64,000 nt of DNA from Callipepla californica brunnescens (lineage: Eukaryota; Chordata; Aves; Galliformes; Odontophoridae). Below the pieces are notes generated by a model, which had not been told where the DNA came from, did not search any database, and saw only the letters and a program-made list of their open reading frames with translations. Positions 12,501 to 22,660 of the stretch are shown here, piece after piece (the first letter of the stretch is position 1; each line of letters begins with the position of its first letter). Location: positions 20,331,368 to 20,395,367 of the forward strand of contig JALIRH010000004.1 in the NCBI GenBank assembly GCA_023055505.1. The letters are read 5' to 3'. The translations under genes and the position numbers were made by a program.

Positions 12501-14175
12501 ACTTTATTGCTGCTTAAAAAGATTTACAGCCTGTAACTTTATACCTGAAACGAGAAATATCTTTCATATCACAGTTGCAGCACAAACCCATTTACATAAT
12601 CTCACTTTTACTAAGGACCTGTAAGATTCCTTTCTTAATAATCTCTGAAGCAAATAAAGATACGGTGGTAGTGTTGTAACTGGACCCTTCATTTAAAAGG
12701 ATGCCAGCGTAATTTAAGCGATGATCTCAGACTTTTCCATAATATTACAATAGCAGACTTTCTGAAGGGAAGGATACAGTTCCAGGCTGCAGATCTCCCG
12801 ATTTCCACTGAGCTCAGCAGAAATCCAGCTCGTTCTCTAAGGCAGGATCCTGCACGTATCAACCACATCTCAGTGTTAAGATATTTCAGAGCGCTGACTA
12901 AACTTTTGATCCAAAATTCAAAGTTCAATCTGCGTTGGGATTTTTTCTTTCTTTAGCAGACTTTGGATCCCTATCTAAAAAGTTAATACAGGTTATTGGT
13001 TTGGAAATCATTCACCAAGATTTGAATCCCTGATAACTGTAGCAGCACGCACAGGGTTTGCAGAAGCAAGCTATTGTAGAGGCAATATGGGTGGCAGTTC
13101 TCAGTACAACAGCCAGTGAAATATGGAAGTTGAAATCATGCCTGAGGACTTCCAGCACCGCCAGCAGTGCAAGGTTTCAACTTCCAGCAACAGCAGCAGC
13201 CCATGGGAACGTCACACCTCACAGAACACAGGGAGAATAGGCAGAGCTTCTTCAGATAACTGTTCTGTATTTACACACGGAACAACAGAACTGTACTGAA
13301 CTAGTAGCTTTAGCTCTGGTGTAACACAGCTGCGGTACTTTCACAGTCTGCTCTGCGGCTCTGCTTATCAGCACGCGCTTCGCGGGCAGAAAAAATGCCT
13401 TTTCAATGTAATCCTCAGGCTAAAATCCTGTCCAGAGACTCACACAGCAACGCCTATCACCACTGCTGAGCAGCTGCACGGAAACTAGGAGCCCTTGTCT
13501 CGCTTAGCTTCCACGCGCGTCAGCCAGCCGGCCGCCCGCCCGTCCCGCTCGCAGCGCGGAGCAGCATCCCCAGGAGGCGAAGGATGCCCCAGAGGGGCGA
13601 GCTCTGCAGCGGCAGGCGTGCGGCCCGTGCCCCCACTCACCCGGCGGCAGGAAGAGCGAGCCCCTCACGCCGCCCTCCTTCAGCCGGATCCTCCTGACGC
13701 CGGGGGCCGTGAACCACCTCTCCACCTCGGCCTTGGCCATCACCGGGCCGTGGATGGCTCCGGGCCGGCTGTGGCCCTGGTGAACCAGCATCTCCACCTT
13801 CATCGGGGCGCCGGTGCTGCGGGGCACGAGCCGCTGGTACGGCCTCTCCATGACCGCGGGGGCCAGGCTCCAGAACAGCCCCATGGGCTCCACGCCGGTG
13901 TAGTTCCCGCCATGCGAGGCGTCCGTGCCCAGGTGCAGCTCGCCGCGGCCGTCCGCCCGGTAGTGCGCGCACGACTGGAAGAGGCAGCCCCGCTCGTCGG
14001 ACACCACCGCCCGCAGCGTCACCGGCTGCCCCGGGCCGAGCCCCGCCACGCGCGTGTCCACCCGCTCGTCCGCCAGCCCGGCTCCGGGGGTCACGGCCAC
14101 GCTGACGGCGCGGCGCGCCGGGGCGCGGCACAGCGCCCGCGCGGGGCCCTTCGCGACGGCCGCCGCTCTCCACAT
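9569..14175 (-). CDS. ACOT-like: Type I acyl-CoA thioesterase paralogue A with nucleophile Ser replaced by Gly
   Basis: Member of the acyl-CoA thioesterase / bile acid-CoA:amino acid N-acyltransferase family. Three minus-strand exons, 13641-14175, 11016-11218 and 9569-10144 (stop included), join in phase to 437 residues. Exon 1 gives the N-terminal thioester-hydrolase domain. Exon 2 gives [12 protein letters not shown] to [14 protein letters not shown]. Exon 3 gives the alpha/beta-hydrolase part. In this family the triad is Ser in GxSxG, Asp and His. Here the elbow reads G-T-G-K-G, with Gly258 (codon GGG at 10109-10111) in place of Ser, while Asp352 (ADRMWK) and His386 (GAGHRIDPP) remain. BAAT uses Cys there, so A matches neither chemistry. 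The start (14175) is the first Met before a basic, acid-free leader, [18 protein letters not shown], which suggests mitochondrial import. An in-frame Met at 14382 is less likely. The protein ends HLHLG, with no peroxisomal signal. All frames are open and all splice sites canonical, so A is probably expressed, but its catalysis is doubtful. Confidence 0.9.
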
Positions 14176-14420
14176 GACGGCGGCGCGGGGCCGAGGGCGG
14201 CGGCGCGGACGGCGACGGCGACGGCGGCCGCCCCCGCCAGGCAGCTCAATCGAGAGCGGAGCCCGCGCGCCCCGGGGAGGCCTCGCTCGCCGCCCGGCCC
14301 CGTGCCGCGACCCGCCGGCGCTGCGGCTCACGGAGCCCTTCCCTCCCGCTGCGGACCAACCGCTCCTCGGGTTAACGTTCAACTTTAATTAATTAGAAAA
14401 GCGCCGCGAGCGCAAGGCGC
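13500..14420 (-). promoter_or_regulatory. CpG island over exon 1 of thioesterase A
   Basis: GC- and CpG-dense sequence covers exon 1 (13641-14175), continues upstream to about 14340, and returns to ordinary composition near 14400-14480. It is the likely promoter region of gene A. A long minus-strand frame continues upstream of the chosen ATG simply because the island lacks AT-rich stops. Confidence 0.6.
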
Positions 14421-15104
14421 GTTAAGAACCTGTGGAATTCACGCGCAGGGCAAACGCTGCGTAGAGCCTGCTAGCTGCGTGCGCTCAGCCGGCCCCTGTA
14501 AGGCACCGGAGGGTTTTTCAGGTCACCGTGAAGAGTTGCCAGCACCTCACTAGCAGCGTTCACTGCTCTCTCTTTCAAGTGCGTGCTTGGGAGCCAAAAA
14601 CTGCTCAACAACTGCAGAACAGAACCCCGCTGCTCCCCACTCCCCTGAGAAAAACAGGGGCGAAGATGTGTTCTCAGTTGTACTGTGCACGCCCGGAATG
14701 CGCTTTCAGGATAAGGGCTGCTGTCATCTCTGTGAAAGACTTGCTATTAGATACTAGACCTCAAAACAGATAGTTAAGGCAGACATACAGTTTTGTGACA
14801 TGATCTAAGATTACTGGACGTAGGTAGAAAGAATAGCTGCTTCTGGGAATAAACGTGCACTGCCTCTGGTAAGGACAGTGGCATCCAACAGGCTGCCTCT
14901 GAGGAAGACTTACAAGGTAAATTTTCATCCCGCTTCTCTGCTGGCTTCCCTTCCACTTTAACTCACATTAAAAACAGACCCAGCCTTGCCACCAGCACAT
15001 TTCCATGTCTTTCCCATACTACACACAACAGGAGGCAAAGACACCACTCAGTGTTAGAGAAAGGTGTAGAAAGGATGCAGCTCGGGCCACCTCAGAGAAA
15101 ACTG

Positions 15105-15110
15105 TTTATT
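15105..15110 (-). promoter_or_regulatory. Poly(A) signal AATAAA for thioesterase B
   Basis: The minus strand reads AATAAA at 15110-15105, 109 bases after the stop codon of gene B, in the roughly 1-kb spacer between genes A and B. It is the best-placed candidate for the 3' end. The rest of that spacer (14420-15100) shows no other feature. Confidence 0.5.
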
Positions 15111-15218
15111 CTGACGTTCTTTGCTGTCATTCAGAGCCATTTAACAAAAGAAATGTGAAACTTGGAACGAAAAACGTGAAACAATAGCATCTACCTTCGC
15201 ACAGCAACCCAAATCGCA

Positions 15219-18200
15219 TCACAGTTTATTGGCTGTCCTGGAAGGCTTGCCCCCAAGGTGCCTGTGGAAGAAGGCCTGGATCTGCTGCCAGGCATCTATC
15301 TGCGCCTCACAGTGCGCCTTGGGCTCTCCACCCCACATCACAGGCATGCCAATGAGCAGGTGCATTGAGGCAGCGCACATAGGGAAAAAGGGGGGTTCAA
15401 TATAATGTCCTGCCCCAGGATAACAGATTATCTCAGGCTTTTCCTTCCCATGAGCTTGCAAACGTTTGCTTCCCTCGACTGCAAAGAATTCACTTTTCCA
15501 GTTGTGATCATCCTGGCCGACAATGAACAAGAAGCGACACTCGGCCTTCTCCAGAGGGATAAAGCTTTGGCGGTCGGGCCCTTCTAATGGGCTGTTAAGT
15601 GCATCGATGATATCACCAATCCCGGACTTATCGACTTTGATGCGCTTTAAGTTGGCACCGAGGGGTGGAATGGTGACATCCTTGTAGCGGAGCACGGCAC
15701 CCACGTTTGCCACCGAGCCATTGATGACAGCGGTGGCTGTGATGCCCTTCAGGAAGGAGGCCATTGAAATGCATATGTCACCCCCCTTGGAGAAACCAAG
15801 CAACCCAATCCCCGGGCCTTTAACCTGAAGGGTAAAGAAACAGAAATCATAATCAATGAAAAATGAAAGTGCTGCCTCGTTAGCACTGTCTGTCCTGACC
15901 TGCAATCCAGGAATAGGCATCTAAGGTCTTGTGTACAAGGGACCCTGCAGCACTGTCCTGTGCTTTATTTATGACCACAAGCCCTGCTGAGACTGCAGCA
16001 GCATCCTAACAAAACTACAAGGCCTCACGCAGGTTAACTTCATTTTCTTTTACACAGACAAACAATAATAGGAAAGTTAAATGATCGTACAGGGTGCCAG
16101 TGTCACAACAGCTCCAACTTTCAAAGACCCTCAGGGCTAAAAAGGCTCTGAGATAGCGCTGACATTTGGTATCTTTTGTGCCTTATCACCAACACGACAA
16201 GCTGCACACCCACTGAGCCTGAAGCACAGAAAGGAGGACACTTGAGAACGTGGCTAAAATTTAACCGAGTGTTAAAAATGTGGCAAGGGAGAGGCATCAG
16301 TGAAGGTGTTGCCAGGAGTCTACAGGGGAGAGAAGAAAAATGCAAATTTGGAGGCATAGGGGCCATAAGCAGTTAGGGTTATTGCAACTGAAAGGCCATG
16401 GAAGCCGTTACTCATCTTCCCGAGGCAGGTATTTATTCCGAGCTCTCCAGAGAGGACAGACACTGGCATGTGGAATTCTAGCTATTGTCATGTGCAGCAA
16501 CTTGGAAGATGCAGAGCTAAGCAGGGCTCTCTTCCAAGAGTTGCCAGCTTAGGAAGCCTGACTGCTGAGTTCACAGCCAGCTACCAAAAACCACACTCAC
16601 CACATACCGACATTTGGAGTGACTGTAACAGCTTACCATAATACACAGCAACAAATGTGTATTTACAGACTTCCTTGAGCCCTAGATCACAGAAGCATAT
16701 CATGTGCTCCAAGGTTAAAAAAGACATTTAGTTCTCAAGGACATTCTATGGAATGTAAACTTCAAAAGCCTCGCTGGCAGCCTGATGTGTCTCAAGGCAA
16801 CTGGTTCCCTCATTACAACACTGGGTTGAGTGAAGCAGAGATGACTAGTGTGTGATTTTATGTCACCGTGTCACCTGACCAGTACAAAGGGAAGAACTGG
16901 AATTATCTCCCAGAGAACCACTGCAATGGGAGTTAAGGATATGAAAGGAATTATTTACAGCTGACTTGAACAGAGATGCTTTTCTAAATGCAACAGCTCT
17001 GCTCCACCTGCTGGCTGACAGGACCTGACAAACAACAGCTCCCCACAGTGAGAGCGTGTCAGCGTCTAAGCCAACCTGGTTGTGTTGTAACATATAGTTA
17101 ACAGCTTCTTCAAAATATTCCAGGTTGAATTCCTTCATCTCTTTGGGGAGATCTTCATAGCTATAGAAAGCCAGCGCCAGCACAGCAAAGCCATTGTTGG
17201 CCAGCAGGCATGCCCTGTATTCAGGGAGTCCTCCTCCAGTGCCATACAAGTCAATAACTCCTGGAAAAGGGCCATTTCCTGCAAGAGACCACAAAATAGG
17301 ACACCTTGTCTTATCATTTCTCATCTATAACCCAAATTCACATGCCTGGGAACATGTGTTCAAAAAATAAAATAATTATTAAAAAGGAAAAACAACAGCA
17401 CAGAATGGTACTAAGCATCCCAAATTCTGTGCCACACTTCAGTAAATGGCTGGATAGCTTCAAGATCAAAAAAAAAAAAAAAAAAGCACAAAGCAGCTGC
17501 CTTGTTTTAGTGAGCATCAGGAAACACATGGCTGGCAGGGAAGGGATGACAGTCACAGCTATCTGTCTGTATCACATAAACTCACTGAAAACATAATAAA
17601 CTCCACTCCAAAAATACCCAGGAGGCTTTCTCCAACTGCATTTCTCAAAAACCTGACCTAAAAATCCCACCTGCCATGGTTCCAGCTTCTTAGTTTCAGT
17701 GTGAACACACTACAGCCAGTTTACTCTGGCACTAAGGGAAGAAAATATTTGCAGCCAGCCTCACCGCTCTCACAGTGGGAGGGACTGCAACAAACTGATG
17801 AAGAGTATGGAGAGGAGGAGGCCATGAGGGAGACCTCCACTTCTGCTTCCACACAGGAGTGTGGAGAACTCAGGCAACAACTGGAAACACACCCAGCCAC
17901 GGGGAGTATGAAAATAAGGTGCTGGATAGGACACATCTGACTGCAGTGCTGCCACGGAAGAGATATCAGGGACAGGCGGGGAAAGAGGCAGGGGAGGGGA
18001 AAGAAATGCTCCTTGACCACGTGGGGTTCCGGCACAAAAAGAGATATGCGTGGTGAGAGCCTGTGGGCTACAGGGGGAATTAAAGGTGGGAATGTTGTGG
18101 TGATAGCTGTAAATGAACAGCTGATCAAGATGAGAAATGGGAAGAGGCTTCCTACAGAACACTAGAATAAGCATGGGCAGCTGCTGGGAAGACAACGTGG

Positions 18201-19183
18201 GTTTTGTAAGATAATCACAACTCAAAAAAAAAAAAAAAAAAGCTGTTAACAGCAAATTTGTGCAACTCTCTGCTTGACTTTCTACTCACAAACGGAGAGA
18301 AACGGGGCAAGTCTGGCAGCAAATAGAAGCTTGGGCTGCAGCACCCCCAAAAGGACCGAGCTGGGGATCTGGAGAAAGGCCAGGAAGGGAAGCAGCAGTT
18401 AGGACTTAGGACTTTTGGAGAGCGACCTCGTAGCTAAGGTACACGAGGAGGAGCGTGGCGAGCTGATGAAAGTTGGCTGCGCAGACTGGGTTCCGTTGGT
18501 TGGCGAGTCCAAACTGCCCACCGTACCGCTCCGAGAGACCACCAAGAGCGGCGGCCCCGCAGAGGAAGGCCGGGGCCGCGCCGGTACTCACCGGGGGGCA
18601 GGAAGAGCGTTGCCCGGATCCTCCCCTCTCGCACCGGCACCCTGCGCACCCCGTCCCGCAGGAACGCCCGCTCGTGCTGCGCCTGGGCCAGGAGCCGCCC
18701 GGGGTCGTCCCCGTGGCCCTCCAGCACCTCCAGCTGCAGGCGGAACGGGGTCTGCACGTCCTTCTTCACCAGGCGCCAGAAGGCCTTGCGGGGCTGCAGC
18801 GCCCACAGCAGCCCCATGGGCTCCAGGCCGCTGAAGCTGCCTCCCGGCAGCGCGGGGCAGCGGGCCAGGTCCAGCTCCCCGTCGTCCGCCGCCCGGTACC
18901 GGGCGCGGGCCTCGAAGAGCTCGCCCGCCTCGTCCCGCAGGGATGCCCGCAAGGTGACCTCCTGCCGCGGGCCGAGGCCCTGCACGGCGATGCCCAGCGG
19001 CTCATCGAACAGGCTGCGGGAGGCCGGCGAGAAGCGGATGGCGGCGGCCATGGAGGAGAGGCCGCGGGCCGGGCACGCCCCGGGGACTCGCAGGTGGCTG
19101 CGGTGCGCCGGAGCGGGGCTGGGCCAGGAGAGCCAGCTCTGCCAGCAGCGGGAGCCCGCACGGCGCACGGTGAGAGCGCTCAT
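15219..19183 (-). CDS. ACOT-like: Type I acyl-CoA thioesterase B, intact triad, mitochondrial presequence and NKL tail
   Basis: Hydrolyses acyl-CoAs to free acid and CoA. Exons are 18592-19183, 17076-17278 and 15219-15824. Each junction has canonical GT/AG, though the exon 2 donor is CAG|GTTGGC, which is weak. From the Met at 19183 the protein is 466 residues. From the internal Met at 19051 ([12 protein letters not shown]) it is 422, the usual length of the cytosolic and peroxisomal members. A further Met lies at 19198. In the 422 numbering the triad is Ser233 (GFSKGG), Asp327 (GQDDHNWK) and His361 (GAGHYIEPP). The leader [17 protein letters not shown] is basic, lacks acidic residues and resembles a mitochondrial presequence like that of ACOT2. 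The C-terminus is ANKL, a plausible weak type 1 peroxisomal signal. I chose 19183 because this Met is conserved in gene C. It is closest in feel to ACOT2/ACOT4, but one-to-one orthology to human members cannot be judged here. Confidence 0.93.
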
Positions 19184-19480
19184 TTGCTCTGCGGCCACGG
19201 GGCGCGTCCGCCTCCTCGGGCGGGCGCTGAGGGGAGCGGGGCCGGGCCGGGGGCGGCCGCCCCGGGGGCGGGGGGGGGTGGCAGGGCCGGGCCGAGAGGA
19301 GCTGGTGCGGAGCTCTCGGGGAAAGGTTGGGTGTTTGGTACGAATATTTTAATATTAAATACGATAACTGCAGTGCTGCGCTCCGCCCCTTGTGGCTGTA
19401 AGGCCTCCCTGACTCTCGGCACGCAGCTCGGGCCTCGTGCGCTCGGTTCGCGGCGCTTCCCGCCCGCCTGCCGGCGCGTT
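18540..19480 (-). promoter_or_regulatory. CpG island and promoter of thioesterase B
   Basis: A CpG-rich block covers exon 1 of gene B and extends about 300 bases upstream, with GC-box-like runs at about 19240-19280. This is the expected promoter. Initiation between the Met codons at 19183 and 19051 would yield forms with and without the mitochondrial leader. No TATA box is evident. Confidence 0.6.
18580..19041. repeat. Near-identical 462-bp tract in exon 1 of B (copy 1)
   Basis: This tract equals 27645-28106 in gene C at 461 of 462 positions by eye. The only difference is g at 19007 against a at 28072, a synonymous Phe codon change. It begins 12 bases inside intron 1 and ends just inside the first coding bases after the internal Met. 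Sequence on both sides diverges at once. Confidence 0.92.
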
Positions 19481-21523
19481 TGGGGAGGCGGGATCCATGC
19501 GCGGGCTGTGTTTCTCCTCTCCCCTCGGACCCCGCGGTTCTCTCGTCGGCACGCCGTGTGTGAAGCCAGTCCTGCAGCTGCGGAGCGTGGCACGGTGCGA
19601 AGGAAGGCGCGAGGAGAGCTTCCTTTACCTGACGATAGACAGATGTGCCCTGTGCTTTAGGGATCTGCAACGATTCAGTGTTAAAACGTCGGTCAAGTCC
19701 ATGCCGCGCTTTAGGTGGTGAATGAGGACGGCTCGTAAGCCATCCTATAAGAATCTGCTGAGCAGATGGGCTGTGCCTCCTGTTTGCTGTGCTTTGCATC
19801 AGCAGCAGCGCTTCTGGCTGCTTCTGTCCCGTTTCTTAACGTACCTTGGCTAATTCTCTTCTTGGGTCAGAGATTCTTCCTTCTGAACTGCCAGGTTGAG
19901 GCTTAACGCAGGTGTTGCTTAATGTTTTAAAGCTGTGCAAATACTTTTAATCGTTTGGCTTGTGAAATGAGTGCCTTGATTACTATCTATAAAAGAGAAA
20001 TGTCAAATCAAAGTATCAAGTCTCTTAAAAGTTTATTGGCCACAGCAGTGACGTCAGCATGTTTGTAGGCATAAGACTCAACCCGTCCTCAGAACTTGTA
20101 AGGGACTACAAGTTCTACTCTGGATTACAACATTTTGCTGTCTGGTGGACATGTATCTGCTAGGTTTGGGAGATATTTCCATCTGAAGTTTGGGATGTGC
20201 TGCAGGTGTTGGTTTTGTATACTGTCCTGTATTATGGACTAGACAATTGTTACGGACAGGAATTGCAATACTGCCGTGCTTCACAGAGAAGTTTGGAGCA
20301 AACCAGTCCCACTTAATTGCAGCAATTGGTAGTGTGAGCCATGGGGTGTGACACATGAGCAAGGAAGGGTAAAATGGAATGAGGCACGGCCATAAGGAAT
20401 CTGGGTGTAATTGGCAACCACTGGAGAGCCAAGAGTCCTTCTCAGTCACAGGTGCACTGCTCTATGATAATGATAGTTCTCAAAGAGAAGGTGAATTAGA
20501 GCCAGAAAGATAAGTAACAACAAAATCCGGAGCCTGGAGGCCAGGACATCATGATCAGCCAGGTCCTCTCCTTGTGTGACAAGAAGTAGCGTGGGCCTGC
20601 ATTGTGATTTCCACTGATGCTTTGTTCTGGATTTAGGAGGAACATAATGTTGATAGCACGCTGATGTTTTAGTTGTTAGAGGGTAGTGCTTACACAAAGC
20701 CAACAATGTTTCAGCTTCTCACACTGCTCTGCCAGCAAGGAGGCTGGGGGAGCACAAGGAGCTGGGAGGGGACACAGCTAGGACACCTGGACTGGCCAGA
20801 GGGATAAATAAACTTAAATATCCTTGTCATGACCATACCAGCACGATCCTATTGCTTTGCCTCTTGTGTATGTTTCTGGTTTTGTCTCAGGTTAAACAAC
20901 TATTTAAAAATACTACTGAGAAATCTGTGATGGCAGAGGATGGTTACAGGTAGCAAGGTGTATGGGATGTAGGTATATGTCACCGTTGCCACCTCTGATG
21001 GTTTTAGACTTCATCTCTGAAGATCTATGGAATCCTAAAAAGCTGACAAAATGTTTGAAAAAGCTATGTCCTGAGTCCAGCAGTGCCAGAGGGTTACAGC
21101 TCACCACATAGTGCTGGCGTCTGGCCTGCACCCATCAAATAATAATCACATTATTCATCTGCCTTCAGGGGGTAGAGAATGTCTCTGGCTCTGACACAGC
21201 CTGAGCAACAGAAAGGGCTTCTTTTGGGTCCTTCCTTGGAAAAATTGGTATGGTTTAATCTGGCAGGCAGCTCAGCATCACACAGCCATTTGCTTACTCC
21301 TGTCCCCCACAGGTTAAAGTGTGAAATGTTGTGGGCTGAGATAGGGATAGGTTAATAAGAAAGAGGGGAAAAAAAAAAAAAAAAAAGAGAAAGAAAACAA
21401 CAACTGCACATCCACGCTCCACACTGGCAAGGTAGCTTGAGAAACCAAAAAATCTTTGTCTTAGAGTAAGGCAGTGCTCTGCAACAATTATAACATAAGT
21501 GTGCTGTCAACATTATTTTCTTC

Positions 21524-21838
21524 CTAAATCCAGAACATGCACAGCACGGTGCCGGCTACGATAAAGAAAATGAACTCTATTCCAGCCAAAACCATGAGAG
21601 ACTGGCATTTAACAATAGCTGAAGGTGAGAGTAGAAGAAGGGCTTGTAAAAGAGCACCTACATAACAACTACCCATCATATGGGAACCTGCTGACGTAAG
21701 AAAACCATGTTGTTCCCAAAACTGACTAAAATGATTTGCAACACCAAACGCAAGGCAAGAGTTGGTGTGCATAGCTGTAGATTGGATCTGTGCCATAACA
21801 CAGGCACAGATAAGAACAACAAGTTCAGCAGTTTGTAC
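21524..21838 (-). pseudogene. Degenerate endogenous retroviral RNase H domain
   Basis: The minus-strand frame shows the order of a retroviral RNase H. An AEL motif (TAELVVLICA) comes first, then the strand and helix around NSCLAFGVANHF, then FWEQHGFLTSAGS, then a leucine-rich ALLQALLLLSP followed by IVKCQ. The catalytic Asp of the usual T-D-S motif is Asn here, while the Glu of AEL remains. The pattern resembles class I (gamma/epsilon-like) ERVs. It lies downstream of a protease remnant in the same orientation, with only about 0.5 kb between them, too little for a full reverse transcriptase, so the element is internally deleted. It cannot encode a working pol. Confidence 0.7.
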
Positions 21839-22365
21839 AGAAGGGACAGAGGAAATATACTACAATATATCATGCGGTATAGACAGCATAGCTGGAAGCA
21901 AGTTTTCCAGTTGAGTCTCAGAGGCAAGGGCTGTCTACAGAAAGGATAAGATCTGGATTGAGCAAGGGTACATTCTGGAGATCAGGCCATGGGATAAAGG
22001 AGCTGTTCAGTAAAAGATGGTCATGAGATTTCACCATCTGTAGGGGCAGCAATAGGGAATCAGTAACCTGTCACATACCTTCCTCATCAGCTTCCTCTGA
22101 GATAAGATGATGAGGAGCACCCGGGAGAGACGTTTCCCTATTTCGAGTGTGAGGTTCAGCACTTAGCATGTGACCTGCTTCGTTAGTGTGAGGGCACAGA
22201 TCTGGGAGGATACTTGCTCCAAGGTGTCCTGAAGTAAAGAGGGGTCTGGAAAGATAGGTGTCAGTGCAGGTTTGTACTTCTGGAGATGGAGCAGGGGGAT
22301 GAATTTTTCCTGATACACTGGTGAAACATCAATAAACATTCAGTTGGGGTAACAATAATGGCACA

Positions 22366-22660
22366 TCATTGTTGAAATGAGAAATCTTTGCTCAACAAGT
22401 GAATAGAAGCAGTAGGGCTCAAAAGAAAAACAGAATAACCAGAAATAGGACCAAATGAAACGCTTAGGGAAATTGTAACGGGAGGTGGGATGGATTGTCC
22501 TGCAACATCCACACCATTTGCAGCTTCAACAGACGAGGCAATGTGCAGGAAGTCAGAGGCGTGTGAAGTGGAATAAGAAGTCCCAGTACCAAGCAGAAAA
22601 GTTACAATTTTCTCTGCAATAGAGTAATTCAGATAGGGTTCATTTGTAGAGCTGGCAGTG
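22366..22660 (-). pseudogene. Degenerate endogenous retroviral protease
   Basis: The minus-strand frame contains VTFLLGTGTS, where retroviral aspartic proteases have V-x-F-L-V/L-D-T-G. Then comes a SVEAANGVDVAGQ segment, then FLLSPTASIHLLSKDF, which matches the G-R-D flap end seen in class I ERV proteases. The catalytic Asp of DTG is Gly. Together with the RNase H remnant to the left it defines an old minus-strand provirus fragment. Outer limits and LTRs were not found. Confidence 0.65.

Noticed and set aside
13495..14388. 297-residue plus-strand frame and 178-residue alternative minus frame over exon 1 of thioesterase A
   Set aside because: Other-frame shadows. Only the frame containing the conserved GVEPMGLFW and LFLPPG motifs joins in phase to exon 2.
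17469..18242. A-runs at about 17469-17485 and 18225-18241 as tails of retrocopied transcripts
   Set aside because: They lie in the introns of gene B with no recognisable gene sequence beside them. Treated as simple repeats.
18473..19660. 395-residue plus-strand open frame over exon 1 of thioesterase B
   Set aside because: It is antisense to a confirmed exon in very GC-rich DNA. It resembles no known family, and a similar antisense frame in gene C exists only because the exon is copied.
20446..20706. Minus-strand frame with a hydrophobic stretch as a retroviral envelope
   Set aside because: No envelope motif (fusion peptide, immunosuppressive-type motif or Cys pair) could be recognised. It may still belong to the provirus, but this cannot be supported.
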